Shown here piece by piece: positions 52,347 to 61,002 of a DNA stretch of 64,000 bases. The translations under genes were made by a program, and so were the position numbers. This stretch comes from Larkinella arboricola (GTDB lineage Bacteria; Bacteroidota; Bacteroidia; Cytophagales; Spirosomataceae), in the NCBI RefSeq assembly GCF_003259745.1, contig NZ_QLMC01000001.1, forward strand, positions 620,001 through 684,000. Reading direction: 5' to 3'. The notes under the pieces were generated by a model, which made no database searches, was not told the DNA's origin, and worked only from the letters and a program-made list of their open reading frames with translations. Position 1 is the stretch's first letter. Each line of letters opens with the position of its first letter.

Positions 52347-53360
52347 ATGAAGCTTTCATTCAAACCCCTGAAAGAGCAGGTAATGGTCATCACCGGAGCC
52401 TCGAGCGGAATTGGTCTGGCTACCGCGCAGGAAGCCGCCCGACACGGCACCCGGCTGGTGGTGGCTTCGCGCAACGAAGCGGCCCTGGCTACCCTTGTCA
52501 ACCAGATCAGGACCGGGGGCGGGGAGGCCGTTTATGTCGTGGCCGACGTGGGGCTGCGGGAGGATGTGCAGCGCATCGCCGATACCGCCATCGAACGGTT
52601 TGGCGGCTTTGATACCTGGGTCAACAACGCCGGTATGGCAATATGGGGGCGTCTGGAAGCCGTCAGTGATGAAGACCATCGCCGGTTGTTCGAGACGAAT
52701 TTCTGGGGGACGGTTTATGGTTCACTGATTGCGGTGGGCCACCTGAAACAGCGGGGCGGTTCGCTCATTAACATCGCCAGCGCGGCCGCCGATCTGGCGC
52801 TGCCTCTACAGGGCATGTACAGTGCCAGTAAACACGCCGTGAAGGGATTTACCGATGCGCTGCGGATGGAACTGGCCGAAGAAAAGGCTCCCATTTCCGT
52901 CACAACCATTAAACCGGCTGGCATCAATACGCCGTTGCCGCAACATGCCCAAAATTACATGGATCAGGAGCCTAAACTGCCCCCGCCGGTTTATGAACCC
53001 AAGGAAGTAGCGCTGGCCATTCTTCATGCGGCTACGCACGCTGAACGGGATATTTACGTCGGTAGTGCCGCCAAGATGATGAGTATGGGGAATAAATATG
53101 CCCCGGAGTTGATGGACTGGGTTGGTGAAAAAATCCTGTTCGATCAGCAGCGCCGGTCGGAACCCGCACGGCATTCAGCGGGCGCTTTGCACCGGTCTGG
53201 CTCCGACGGTTCGGTTCATGGCGATCACCCCGGCCCTGTGATGAAAACCAGTTTCTATACCCGGGCTTCGCTGCATCCCCTGATTACGGGGGCGGCTCTG
53301 GCTACCATTGGATTGGCCGCTATGGTCTGGCTCTCGGCCGGTCGGACTAAGTCGTGGTAG
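52347..53360 (+). CDS. Short-chain dehydrogenase with C-terminal membrane helix
   Basis: A 337-residue SDR with TGASSGIGLATAQEAARHG, NNAGMAIWG, catalytic Ser in NIASAAADLALPLQG and YSASKHAVKGF. About 60 C-terminal residues are extra: a His/Ser/Gly-rich stretch and a hydrophobic helix (LITGAALATIGLAAMVWLSAG). The C-terminal part of the core reads PVYEPKEVALAILHAATHAERDIYVGSAAKMM, usual for the DltE/YqjQ-like group. The gene ends 14 bp inside the convergent DUF72 gene. Confidence 0.86.
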   Translation: MKLSFKPLKEQVMVITGASSGIGLATAQEAARHGTRLVVASRNEAALATLVNQIRTGGGEAVYVVADVGLREDVQRIADTAIERFGGFDTWVNNAGMAIWGRLEAVSDEDHRRLFETNFWGTVYGSLIAVGHLKQRGGSLINIASAAADLALPLQGMYSASKHAVKGFTDALRMELAEEKAPISVTTIKPAGINTPLPQHAQNYMDQEPKLPPPVYEPKEVALAILHAATHAERDIYVGSAAKMMSMGNKYAPELMDWVGEKILFDQQRRSEPARHSAGALHRSGSDGSVHGDHPGPVMKTSFYTRASLHPLITGAALATIGLAAMVWLSAGRTKSW

Positions 53361-54066
53361 TCTGAAGAATCTTTTTGAACAGCAGCGCGTCCTCAAACAT
53401 GTGGACGTTGTTGAAAAAAACGTAGCAGGGACGGTTTTTTGGTAAAAGCTCAACCAGTTCGGTCAGTTCCTGTTCTTCGTACTGATACCGCCAGCCCTGA
53501 CGGCCGTGAAGCCGGAAATAACAGTGGTCCGGCGTGACAGTATTCGTGACAAATGGATCAACTACGTGCCATAAGTTCAGGTCATGACACATATCCTGGA
53601 TCAGATCACGATCCCACGCGCCCCGGGGTTCCCATCCTAAATGAAAATTCTGGCGGTCAATGTCCGAAAAGAAGCGTTCCAGATTGGTCCGGTTCTCGCG
53701 GGTTGGTTTGAAACTGGCCGGACATTGAAACAGGATGGTTTTGGCTCCAAGCGCCCGGGCACAATCGGCAGTCACCTGCCAGGCTTGCCGGACCACCTCC
53801 GTGGGCTTAAAGGAACCGGCCTGCTGGCGTTCTTCGTCCGAAAGCGGTTTTTTCAGCCGTTTATACGTCGGACTGCGGGCTTCGTGGGTAATGAGTTGCC
53901 AGGCTTTTAGGGTAAACTCAAATTCGGGTGGCACCTGCCGACGCCAGTTTTCCAGGGTGGCCAGTCGGGGTGGTTGATAAAAGGTTTGCTGCACCTCTAC
54001 GCACGAAAGGAATTGGGCTAACTCGGTTTTGGGACGGCTAAAGCCGCAGGTACCAACGTTGACCAT
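53347..54066 (-). CDS. DUF72 domain protein
   Basis: A 239-residue TIM-barrel-like protein of the DUF72 (YecE) family: VNVGTCGFSRPKTELAQFL at the start, VEVQQTFYQPPRLATLENWRRQVPPEFEFTLKAW, LGAKTILFQCPASFKP, GWEPRGAWDRDLIQDMC, and YFRLHGRQGWRYQY near the end. The family has no established reaction. It is the last of a run of minus-strand genes from 54704 with gaps of about 10 bp, probably an operon. Confidence 0.9.
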   Translation of the reverse strand: MVNVGTCGFSRPKTELAQFLSCVEVQQTFYQPPRLATLENWRRQVPPEFEFTLKAWQLITHEARSPTYKRLKKPLSDEERQQAGSFKPTEVVRQAWQVTADCARALGAKTILFQCPASFKPTRENRTNLERFFSDIDRQNFHLGWEPRGAWDRDLIQDMCHDLNLWHVVDPFVTNTVTPDHCYFRLHGRQGWRYQYEEQELTELVELLPKNRPCYVFFNNVHMFEDALLFKKILQTTTT

Positions 54067-54073
54067 CGATCGG

Positions 54074-54322
54074 CTAGACTTTTCCTTTGTGATCCCAATG
54101 GTCTTTAATCACGGCACCGCTGGGTTCTTTTAGCAATTTACGGGTGTACTGATCGCCTTTGATGATGCCCCGTTCGTTGGCCGTACCAATGTACATCACA
54201 ATCGGGTTACCGTCTTCGTCAGTTTTCAGCGCCACGTCGTAGCGATTGAATTTGAAGGTCACCAGCGTAGACGGTTGGTACGTTTTGTTCAGGTGCTTCA
54301 TCAATTTGTCGCCAATTTTCAT
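54074..54322 (-). CDS. Small conserved-type hypothetical protein
   Basis: An 82-residue basic protein without signal peptide: MKIGDKLMKHLNKTYQPSTL, then TFKFNRYDVALKTDEDGNPIVMYIG, and a tail GAVIKDHWDHKGKV. The alternating strand pattern suggests a small beta-rich domain. No family is recognised. It sits 7 bp before the DUF72 gene and about 10 bp after the receiver-like gene, so the three probably share a transcript. An upstream start at 54343 is possible but the ATG at 54322 is better. Confidence 0.65.
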   Translation of the reverse strand: MKIGDKLMKHLNKTYQPSTLVTFKFNRYDVALKTDEDGNPIVMYIGTANERGIIKGDQYTRKLLKEPSGAVIKDHWDHKGKV

Positions 54323-54332
54323 ACACAATCTC

Positions 54333-54704
54333 CTAGGAAGCAATTAATAACTGTGGTTTCCAGATAATCTCGGGCTGGATCGACTCTTCGCGGCTGACAG
54401 CAGGTGTCGTAACGGCATGTGTAATGGTTCGCGGGGTGGAAGAAGCCGTTGACAACTTGCGGATCAGAACAGGAATAGACCGTAAGCGTTCGTTGGCTTT
54501 CAATTCCCGCAAAAGGTCCAGATTCGCGTCGGTTGATCGGGCCAGATCAAGGACAATCACTTTGGGTAAACAAAAAGTAGCCGAATCGCATAGCTTTCCG
54601 AATAACTGCTTGGCCGACTCGTAATAGACCACCGGATAGGCGGAATAATACGTTTCCATGCCAGGCACGAATGTCGGGCAATTGTCAGCCAGGGGTGTTA
54701 CCAT
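54333..54704 (-). CDS. Degenerate receiver-like protein
   Basis: A 123-residue protein (from the ATG at 54704; GTG at 54743 also possible). The stretch YPVVYYESAKQLFGKL, then LPKVIVLDLARSTDANLDLLRELK and RLRSIPVLIRKLS looks like beta2 to beta4 of a CheY-type receiver, with the phosphoacceptor Asp position in VLDLA. The N-terminal double Asp pocket is absent or very divergent and no Lys of the last motif is clear. It may be a phosphorylation-independent receiver or an unrelated fold. It has no kinase nearby. Confidence 0.55.
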   Translation of the reverse strand: MVTPLADNCPTFVPGMETYYSAYPVVYYESAKQLFGKLCDSATFCLPKVIVLDLARSTDANLDLLRELKANERLRSIPVLIRKLSTASSTPRTITHAVTTPAVSREESIQPEIIWKPQLLIAS

Positions 54705-54743
54705 GGCAATGAAACCGGTAGTTTTTTGGTCAGGAAGGCACAC

Positions 54744-55306
54744 TGGTTTAATATGAGCTAAATGAAATAACTAAACTTTGTCTGATAAAAAAAGTTGAAA
54801 CCATTCTGTGTTTTGTGATCGTACGGTCCACAGGCTATTCCGGATACCAGACAAAGGAACCCGCACCAGGCTGGGTGGCTGGCAAAAGGAGTTGTATGGC
54901 CCCCGGGGATAAGTGGCTGAGAAAGACCGGAAAGTGATAACGGTACGCTTATACGACTGCGGAGTCGGGGTCAATATTATTCGACTTGAACCGGTACAAA
55001 AATGAGATTTTATGCGGAGTACCGGCTCGTCGTTCGGAAAGGCGCTTCAGATGATTAGAAGCCATTATTTTTTAAAGTTACGGGCGTCGGGGGATGCTCC
55101 GGAATGGTTTCGTACAATCGTTGCAGTTCCGGGATAGACAACAGCGCGGTTAGCAGGTAAGTTACGTGTTGAGTTGTTACGGCACGGACCGCCGGATGGT
55201 TATAATCCTTCGTGAAATTTTGCAAAATCCCTTCCCGGGTTTTTGGCGTGCTGGCTCTTTCCGTACCTTTGGCGGAAAGGCGGTATTTCCATTCAACTAC
55301 GTGTCC
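54744..55306. other. Intergenic region between receiver-like gene and esterase
   Basis: About 560 bp. It should hold the promoter of the minus-strand receiver-like operon and, at 55241-55271, that of the esterase. A minus-strand open stretch from about 55225 to 55055 reads like a protein tail (HPAVRAVTTQHVTYLLTALL, then SIPELQRLYETIPEHP) but lacks a credible start codon; it may be a gene remnant. A small inverted repeat CCGGTAC/GTACCGG occurs near 54990-55025. Confidence 0.4.
55241..55271 (+). promoter_or_regulatory. Esterase promoter
   Basis: TTTTG (55241-55245), an 18-nt spacer, then TACCTTTG (55264-55271) match the Bacteroidota promoter consensus very well. It lies 36 bp before the ATG at 55307, and supports that start over an upstream ATG at 55166. 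Confidence 0.68.
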
Positions 55307-56185
55307 ATGTGTACTTTCCGTTTGATTAGTTGCCTCTCTCTGCAATTCCTGTCTTTCCTGATGTTTGGTGCGAAGGTGGATACGCTGGACGTACCGAGCG
55401 CCAGTATGAACCGCACCTTGCGGGCGGCTGTCGTGCTGCCGGAAACCTACCGAAAAGCCAGAAAACAGACCTTCCCGGTGCTGTACCTGCTGCATGGGGG
55501 CACGGGCAGCTTCCGCGACTGGTTGACCAAAACGCCCGACAAAACGCTGCTGCACCGTCTGGCCGATCAATATAACCTGATTATTGTGACGCCCGACGGT
55601 GATCCGACCAGTTATTATTTCGACAGCCCACTAATCAAAAACAGCCAGTTCGAAACATTTATTTCGAAAGAGCTGATGGAGAAGATCGACAACACCTACC
55701 GAACCATTCGTGACCGGAAAGGGCGGGTCATTGCGGGCTTGTCGATGGGTGGGCACGGTGCCTTGTTTATCTCCAGCCGCCACCCGGAACTGTATGCAGC
55801 CGCCGGGAGCATGAGCGGAGTGATGAACATCAATACCGCCACCTGGAAAGTAGCGCCCGATTTTGCCAAATCCCGTTCCGAAAATTTTGCCCGCTTGCTG
55901 GGACCGCCGAAGGATGGAGACGAGCCCTATCCGGGTTACACGCTGGTCACGCTGGCCGACCGGCTGAAAGCCAACAACCTGCCCCTCATTCTGGACATCG
56001 GCGTTGATGATTTTCTGATAGAAACCAACCGCGACCTCCACCGGCGGCTGGTGGAAAATAAAACGCCCCACGATTACACCGAGCGACCCGGTGCTCACAC
56101 CTGGGAGTACTGGGAAAATGCGCTGCCGTATCAGGTACTGTTTTTTAGCAACGTTCTCAATGCCTATCCGGCTGCTAATCCTTAA
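55307..56185 (+). CDS. Exported esterase of the esterase D family
   Basis: A 292-residue alpha/beta hydrolase. After a signal-like N-terminus (residues 1 to about 25) it has FPVLYLLHGGTGSFRDWL (oxyanion region), VIAGLSMGGHGALFISSRHP with nucleophile Ser, DIGVDDFLIETNRDLH with Asp, and HTWEYWENALPYQ with catalytic His. This is the esterase D/feruloyl-esterase-like family, which includes acetyl xylan and feruloyl esterases. The carboxylesterase gene begins 7 bp after its stop. Confidence 0.85.
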   Translation: MCTFRLISCLSLQFLSFLMFGAKVDTLDVPSASMNRTLRAAVVLPETYRKARKQTFPVLYLLHGGTGSFRDWLTKTPDKTLLHRLADQYNLIIVTPDGDPTSYYFDSPLIKNSQFETFISKELMEKIDNTYRTIRDRKGRVIAGLSMGGHGALFISSRHPELYAAAGSMSGVMNINTATWKVAPDFAKSRSENFARLLGPPKDGDEPYPGYTLVTLADRLKANNLPLILDIGVDDFLIETNRDLHRRLVENKTPHDYTERPGAHTWEYWENALPYQVLFFSNVLNAYPAANP

Positions 56186-56192
56186 TCAACGC

Positions 56193-57788
56193 ATGAAAAC
56201 CGCAGTACCGTTGTTTGGCCTCATGTGCCTGGTTTTTCTGGCCTTCGCGCCCTCAACCCGCGAAACAAGTCCTGTGAAAGTAAGCGGAGGGCTTATTTCG
56301 GGAACCGTAAACCCGGACGGTGATGTGCAGATTTTTAAAGGTATTCCGTTTGCCGCTCCGCCCGTTGGCGACCTGCGCTGGAAAGCGCCACAGCCCGTAA
56401 AGCCGTGGTCAGGGGTGCGGAAATGTGATCGGTTCGGAGCCAGTCCGGTGCAGGGAGCGCCCAATCCGTTCGGGCCGTGGAGCGCCGAGTACCTGATCCC
56501 GAAAGAACCCATCAGCGAAGATTGTCTGTACCTGAATGTGTGGTCGGGCGCCAAGTCAGCTGCGGAGAAACGCCCGGTGCTGGTGTGGATTTATGGGGGA
56601 GGTTTTAACAGCGGAGGCAGTGCAGTGCCCATTTATGACGGCGAAGCAACCGCCAAAAAAGGCATTGTGTTTGTCAGCATCAACTACCGGGTTGGGTCGT
56701 TTGGCTTTTTTGCCCACCCGGAACTAACCAGAGAGTCGGGCGAGTCCACGCCGGGAGAATCCACGCGGGGCGCATCCACGCCGGGCCGTAGCGCGTCGGG
56801 GAATTACGGGTTGATGGACCAGATTGCGGCTTTGCAGTGGGTAAAGCAGAATATTGCCGTGTTCGGTGGGGATCCCGACAACGTCACCATTGCGGGCCAG
56901 TCGGCGGGGTCCATGAGTGTCAATTGCCTGGTGGCTTCACCGGTTGCCAAAAATCTGTTTAACAAAGCCATTGCCGAGAGCGGAGCCAGCTTTGCCCGGC
57001 CCCATGCGTCGCTTCAGCAGGCGGAAGAAGCCGGGCTAAAAATGATGCAGGCATTGGGGGCTACATCGCTGGCCGAATTGCGAGCCAAACCGGCCAGCGA
57101 GATTCTGCAAAAAGCGCAGGGAATACGGGGTCCGATTATCGACGGTTATGTGCTGCCCCAGTCCATCGCCAGCATTTTTGCCGCCGGAAAAGCGAATCCC
57201 GTTGCTCTGCTGACTGGCTGGAATGAGGATGAAGGAATGGCATTTGGCCCGAAGAAAAAAGCGGACGAATACCGGAAGCAACTCGAACAGCAATATGGCG
57301 ACAAGGCTCAGACGCTCCTCCAGTTTTATCCGGGTACGACCGATGCCGAAGCCGCCGAATCGCAGGTAAAACTTTCCCGCGACCAGGTTTTCGGGGCGCA
57401 AAATTACACCTGGGCTACCATTCAGGCGCAGCAGGGCCGACCCGTTTACGTCTACCGCTTTACCCGAAAGATTCCGGCAACGGGCCAATACGCTCACTAT
57501 GGCGCATTTCATACCGGTGAGGTGGCCTACGCTTACGACAACCTGCGCTTTATCGACCGCCAGCTTCGACCGCTGGAATCGACGGATGACAAGCTCGCCC
57601 GGATTATCTCATCCTACTGGGCCAATTTCACTAAAACCGGGAACCCCAACGGCCCGGGTCTGCCCCAATGGCCTGCTTATTCGACGCAAGACAAGCAGAT
57701 AGTGGAATTGGGCGATCAGGTAAAAGCGAAACCGTTGGCCGATGCGGCTGCGCTGGAGTTTTTCTTTGGCCTGATGAGTAAACCCTAA
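56193..57788 (+). CDS. Type B carboxylesterase/lipase
   Basis: A 531-residue exported carboxylesterase. A signal peptide (MKTAVPLFGLMCLVFLAFA) is followed by IFKGIPFAAPPVGDLRW, oxyanion VWIYGGGFNSGG, nucleophile motif GQSAGSMSVN, Glu region GWNEDEGMAFG, and the catalytic His in YGAFHTGEVAYAY. A loop just before NYGLMDQIAALQW holds a 15-bp tandem repeat (four ExSTxG-like units, about 56745-56804) absent from usual family members. Hydrolyses esters; substrate unknown. It follows the esterase closely, suggesting joint use on acylated polymers. Confidence 0.9.
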   Translation: MKTAVPLFGLMCLVFLAFAPSTRETSPVKVSGGLISGTVNPDGDVQIFKGIPFAAPPVGDLRWKAPQPVKPWSGVRKCDRFGASPVQGAPNPFGPWSAEYLIPKEPISEDCLYLNVWSGAKSAAEKRPVLVWIYGGGFNSGGSAVPIYDGEATAKKGIVFVSINYRVGSFGFFAHPELTRESGESTPGESTRGASTPGRSASGNYGLMDQIAALQWVKQNIAVFGGDPDNVTIAGQSAGSMSVNCLVASPVAKNLFNKAIAESGASFARPHASLQQAEEAGLKMMQALGATSLAELRAKPASEILQKAQGIRGPIIDGYVLPQSIASIFAAGKANPVALLTGWNEDEGMAFGPKKKADEYRKQLEQQYGDKAQTLLQFYPGTTDAEAAESQVKLSRDQVFGAQNYTWATIQAQQGRPVYVYRFTRKIPATGQYAHYGAFHTGEVAYAYDNLRFIDRQLRPLESTDDKLARIISSYWANFTKTGNPNGPGLPQWPAYSTQDKQIVELGDQVKAKPLADAAALEFFFGLMSKP

Positions 57789-57848
57789 TCCGGGGAATGA
57801 CGAATTGCGGAGTAATACCGTTGGAAGTGCTAAATTTATCAACGGTAT

Positions 57849-57891
57849 AAAACCCGAATAGCTGGCCCAATGGACCAGCTATTCGGGTTTT
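57849..57891. terminator. Bidirectional terminator between carboxylesterase and uvrA
   Basis: Perfect 17-bp stem AAAACCCGAATAGCTGG / CCAGCTATTCGGGTTTT with a 9-nt loop, between two convergent genes, with A- and T-runs on either side. Confidence 0.9.
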
Positions 57892-57912
57892 ATAGAGAGT
57901 CTCTCAGAGTCG

Positions 57913-60861
57913 TTACACTTTCCCGCGCAGAAAATCGGCGGTATAGTTTTCACCCTCCGGCAGTTTCACCAGTTCTTCGGGCGTACCGGCAAACGTGATG
58001 TAACCGCCTTTCGCACCGCCTTCGGGGCCGAGGTCGATGACATGATCGGCGGATTTGATGACTTCCGTATTGTGCTCAATGATGATCACACTGTCGCCCT
58101 GATCAACCAGTGCGTTGATGGCTTTCAGCAGCTTCCGGATGTCGTGGAAGTGCAAACCCGTCGTCGGTTCGTCGAAAATGAACAGGGTGCCGCCTTTGTT
58201 TGGATTGCCTTTGCCCAGGAACGACGCCAGTTTTACCCGCTGGGCTTCCCCACCCGACAGGGTATTCGACGACTGGCCGAGCGTGATGTAGCCTAAACCG
58301 ACATCCTGCAACGGCAGCAGTTTTTCCACCATTTTGTGTTCGGCTTTCCGGAAATAATCAATGGCTTCATCGACGGTCATGTCCAGAATGTCCGACACGT
58401 TTTTGTCGGCCAGCGTCACTTCCAGCACTTCCTGCTTAAACCGTTTGCCATTACAGCCTTCGCATTTCAGGTAAATATCGGCCATGAACTGCATCTCGAT
58501 CTTCACCTCGCCTTCGCCCTGGCACACCTCACAGCGCCCGCCATCGACGTTAAACGAGAAGTGCGACGGTTTGTAACCCCGTGCTTTCGCCACCGGCTGC
58601 TCCGCCATTACCTGTCGCAGATAATCGTACGCTTTGATGTAGGTCACCGGATTCGAGCGCGACGATTTACCAATCGGATTCTGGTCAATCATCTCAATGG
58701 ACGTAATCCGTTCCAGACTACCGCCCAGGCTGTCGTGCTTGCCCGCTTCCTCCGAACCATCGCCTTTCAGACGGGCCAGCGCCGGATACAACACCTTACG
58801 AATCAGAGTCGATTTGCCCGAACCGCTCACCCCCGTTACGACCGTCAGGCTGTTCAGCGGAAACCGTGCATTCACATCTTTCAGGTTATTTTCCCGCGCG
58901 CCGTTCACCTCCAGCCAGTGCGTGGCCTTCCGCCGAAACTTCGGCACCGGAACGGTTTCTCTGCCCGTCAGAAAAGCAATGGTGTGGGAATCATGAGTTA
59001 AGACGGGGCCGCCCGGCGGTGAAGAGTTTTGAGTTATGAGTTGTTGCTCGTTGGCGTTGTCACTCTTCACTCTTAACTCATAACTTTTCACCTCTTCCCA
59101 CGTTCCCTGAAACACCAGATGGCCGCCGTTGACGCCCGCGTCGGGACCGATGTCGATCAACTGATCGGCGGCCCGCATCACTTCTTCTTCGTGTTCAACC
59201 ACGATAACGGTATTGCCCAGGTCACGCAGGGTTTCCAGCACGCCCACCAACTGCTTGGTGTCGCGGGGGTGAAGGCCGATACTGGGTTCGTCGAGAATAT
59301 ACATGGAGCCAACCAGCGCACTGCCCAGTGAGGTAGCCAGTTTAATACGCTGGTACTCACCACCCGACAGGGTGTTGGTCAGGCGGTTTAAGGTCAGGTA
59401 AGTCAACCCGACGCGTTCCATGTAGTCCAGCCGGTTGCGAATTTCGGTCAGCAGGCGTTTGCCCACTTCCTGCTGATGGGGTGGCAGGTCCAGCGTCCGG
59501 AAGAAAGCCGCGGCCTCATCAATCGGCATCAGGACAATGTCTGTGATGGATTTCCCGGCAACTTTCACGTAGCTGGCGTCTCTGCGCAGCCGCGAGCCCC
59601 GGCATTCCGGACAGGTGGTTTTGCCCCGATAGCGCGACAGCATTACGCGGTATTGCACCTTGAAGGTCTGACTTTCCACAAAATCGAAAAAGGCGTTCAG
59701 GCCCTGAAAGTAGGCGTTTCCGGTCCAGAGAATGTCTTTCTGCTCCTGCGACAGGTCTTTGTAGGGGCGGTGAATCGGGAAGTCGAAACGAATACCGTTC
59801 TTGAGCAGCGGGCGCAGAAATTCCTCGCTCATTTTCTCGCTTCGCCAGGGCGCAATGGCTCCTTCAAAAACGGACAGGTTTTTATCCGGAATCACCAGAT
59901 CCGGGTCAATTCCGAGGACCTTGCCAAAACCGTCGCACCGGCGGCAGGCACCATAGGGGTTATTGAACGTAAACAGGTTCACGCTCGGTTCTTCGAACGC
60001 AATACCGTCTAACTCAAATTTATCCGAGAAAACGCGCGATTCTTTACCGACTATATCGACCCGGCAAACGCCCTCGCCTTCGCTGAACGCCGTCTGAATC
60101 GAATCCGAGAAACGGTATTGATTGTCTTCTTCGGGTTGTCCGTTTTCATCAAACTGCACGGTACTCCGGTCGATCAGGATTTCCAGATCAGTGCCGGAAG
60201 CCGGTTCGGGGGCGGTTTTTTCCAGAATTTCCTCGATAAACAGCACCTCGCCGTTGGCCACAATCCGGGTGTACCCTTTTTGCAGCAGGACTTTTAGCTC
60301 GTCGGCCAGTGTGCGGTCGGTCCGGATGTGCAGCGGAGCCATCACCATGACGCGCTGGCCCGGTTCGTAGGTGTATAGATAATTAACAACATCCGTTACC
60401 GTATCTTTGCGAACTTCGCCCCCGGAAATGGGCGAGTACGTCACGCCAATGCGGGCGAAGAGCAGTTTCAGGTAGTCATAAATTTCGGTGGTCGTTCCAA
60501 CCGTGGAGCGGGGGTTGCGGGTCGTTACTTTTTGTTCGATGGCAATGGCCGGAGACACGCCCTTGATGTAGTCGACTTCGGGTTTTTCCATCCGGCCCAG
60601 AAACTGCCGGGCGTAACTGCTCAGGCTTTCGACGTACATCCGCTGACCTTCGGCAAACAGGGTGTCGAACGCCAGCGACGATTTGCCCGAACCGGAAAGG
60701 CCGGTAATGACAACCAGTTGATTACGGGGAATGGCAACGTCGATGCTTTTCAGATTATGGACCCGGGCACCCTTGATAATGATATAATCTTTCGGATCAA
60801 GGCGGTCGACCTCGGGTTGCTGAAAGGAGCCGTCGGGCGGCAGACTAACTGATAAATTCAT
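57913..60861 (-). CDS. uvrA: Excinuclease ABC subunit A with an in-frame repeat insertion
   Basis: UvrA (982 aa) recognises damaged DNA in nucleotide excision repair. Two ABC ATPase halves: GLSGSGKSSLAFDTLFAEGQR with LSGGEYQRIKLA, and GVSGSGKSTLIRKVLYPAL with LSGGEAQRVKLA. Zinc modules are CRRCDGFGK ... CPECRGSRL and CEVCQGEGE ... CEGCNGKR. E. coli UvrA has 940 residues; part of the extra length here is a 25-codon in-frame segment (SYELRVKSDNANEQQLITQNS) encoded by a palindromic repeat at 59018-59092. It lies in the loop between the first ATPase half and the second, before FLTGRETVPVP. Confidence 0.97.
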   Translation of the reverse strand: MNLSVSLPPDGSFQQPEVDRLDPKDYIIIKGARVHNLKSIDVAIPRNQLVVITGLSGSGKSSLAFDTLFAEGQRMYVESLSSYARQFLGRMEKPEVDYIKGVSPAIAIEQKVTTRNPRSTVGTTTEIYDYLKLLFARIGVTYSPISGGEVRKDTVTDVVNYLYTYEPGQRVMVMAPLHIRTDRTLADELKVLLQKGYTRIVANGEVLFIEEILEKTAPEPASGTDLEILIDRSTVQFDENGQPEEDNQYRFSDSIQTAFSEGEGVCRVDIVGKESRVFSDKFELDGIAFEEPSVNLFTFNNPYGACRRCDGFGKVLGIDPDLVIPDKNLSVFEGAIAPWRSEKMSEEFLRPLLKNGIRFDFPIHRPYKDLSQEQKDILWTGNAYFQGLNAFFDFVESQTFKVQYRVMLSRYRGKTTCPECRGSRLRRDASYVKVAGKSITDIVLMPIDEAAAFFRTLDLPPHQQEVGKRLLTEIRNRLDYMERVGLTYLTLNRLTNTLSGGEYQRIKLATSLGSALVGSMYILDEPSIGLHPRDTKQLVGVLETLRDLGNTVIVVEHEEEVMRAADQLIDIGPDAGVNGGHLVFQGTWEEVKSYELRVKSDNANEQQLITQNSSPPGGPVLTHDSHTIAFLTGRETVPVPKFRRKATHWLEVNGARENNLKDVNARFPLNSLTVVTGVSGSGKSTLIRKVLYPALARLKGDGSEEAGKHDSLGGSLERITSIEMIDQNPIGKSSRSNPVTYIKAYDYLRQVMAEQPVAKARGYKPSHFSFNVDGGRCEVCQGEGEVKIEMQFMADIYLKCEGCNGKRFKQEVLEVTLADKNVSDILDMTVDEAIDYFRKAEHKMVEKLLPLQDVGLGYITLGQSSNTLSGGEAQRVKLASFLGKGNPNKGGTLFIFDEPTTGLHFHDIRKLLKAINALVDQGDSVIIIEHNTEVIKSADHVIDLGPEGGAKGGYITFAGTPEELVKLPEGENYTADFLRGKV
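59018..59092. repeat. 75-bp palindromic repeat inside uvrA
   Basis: On the plus strand it starts GGTGAAGAGTTTTGAGTTATGAGTT and ends AACTCATAACTTTTCACC: the ends match as an imperfect inverted repeat, GGTGAA...TTCACC. It is exactly 75 bp, so it adds 25 codons without shifting the frame. Its words GTGAAAAGT and AACTCTTAACTC also occur in the purK-purE spacer at 4581-4657. Related GAGTTAAGAC occurs just outside (58995). Confidence 0.75.
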
Positions 60862-61002
60862 CCTATACGTTTAGCAAAACTCTATCTTTAGACTAACGGT
60901 TTTTTTGAAAGTATGGTTTCCTTTTGCTAATTGATTCAGGCAGCCGCAAACCGGCATGGGGGTTCTTGGGTTACAACGACCTGTCAGTAAAAGAGAAACG
61001 GG

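Noticed and set aside
54771-54974. A 67-codon minus-strand open frame upstream of the receiver-like gene
   Set aside because: Composition is random-looking (many Ser, Arg, Pro) and there is no support from motifs or context.
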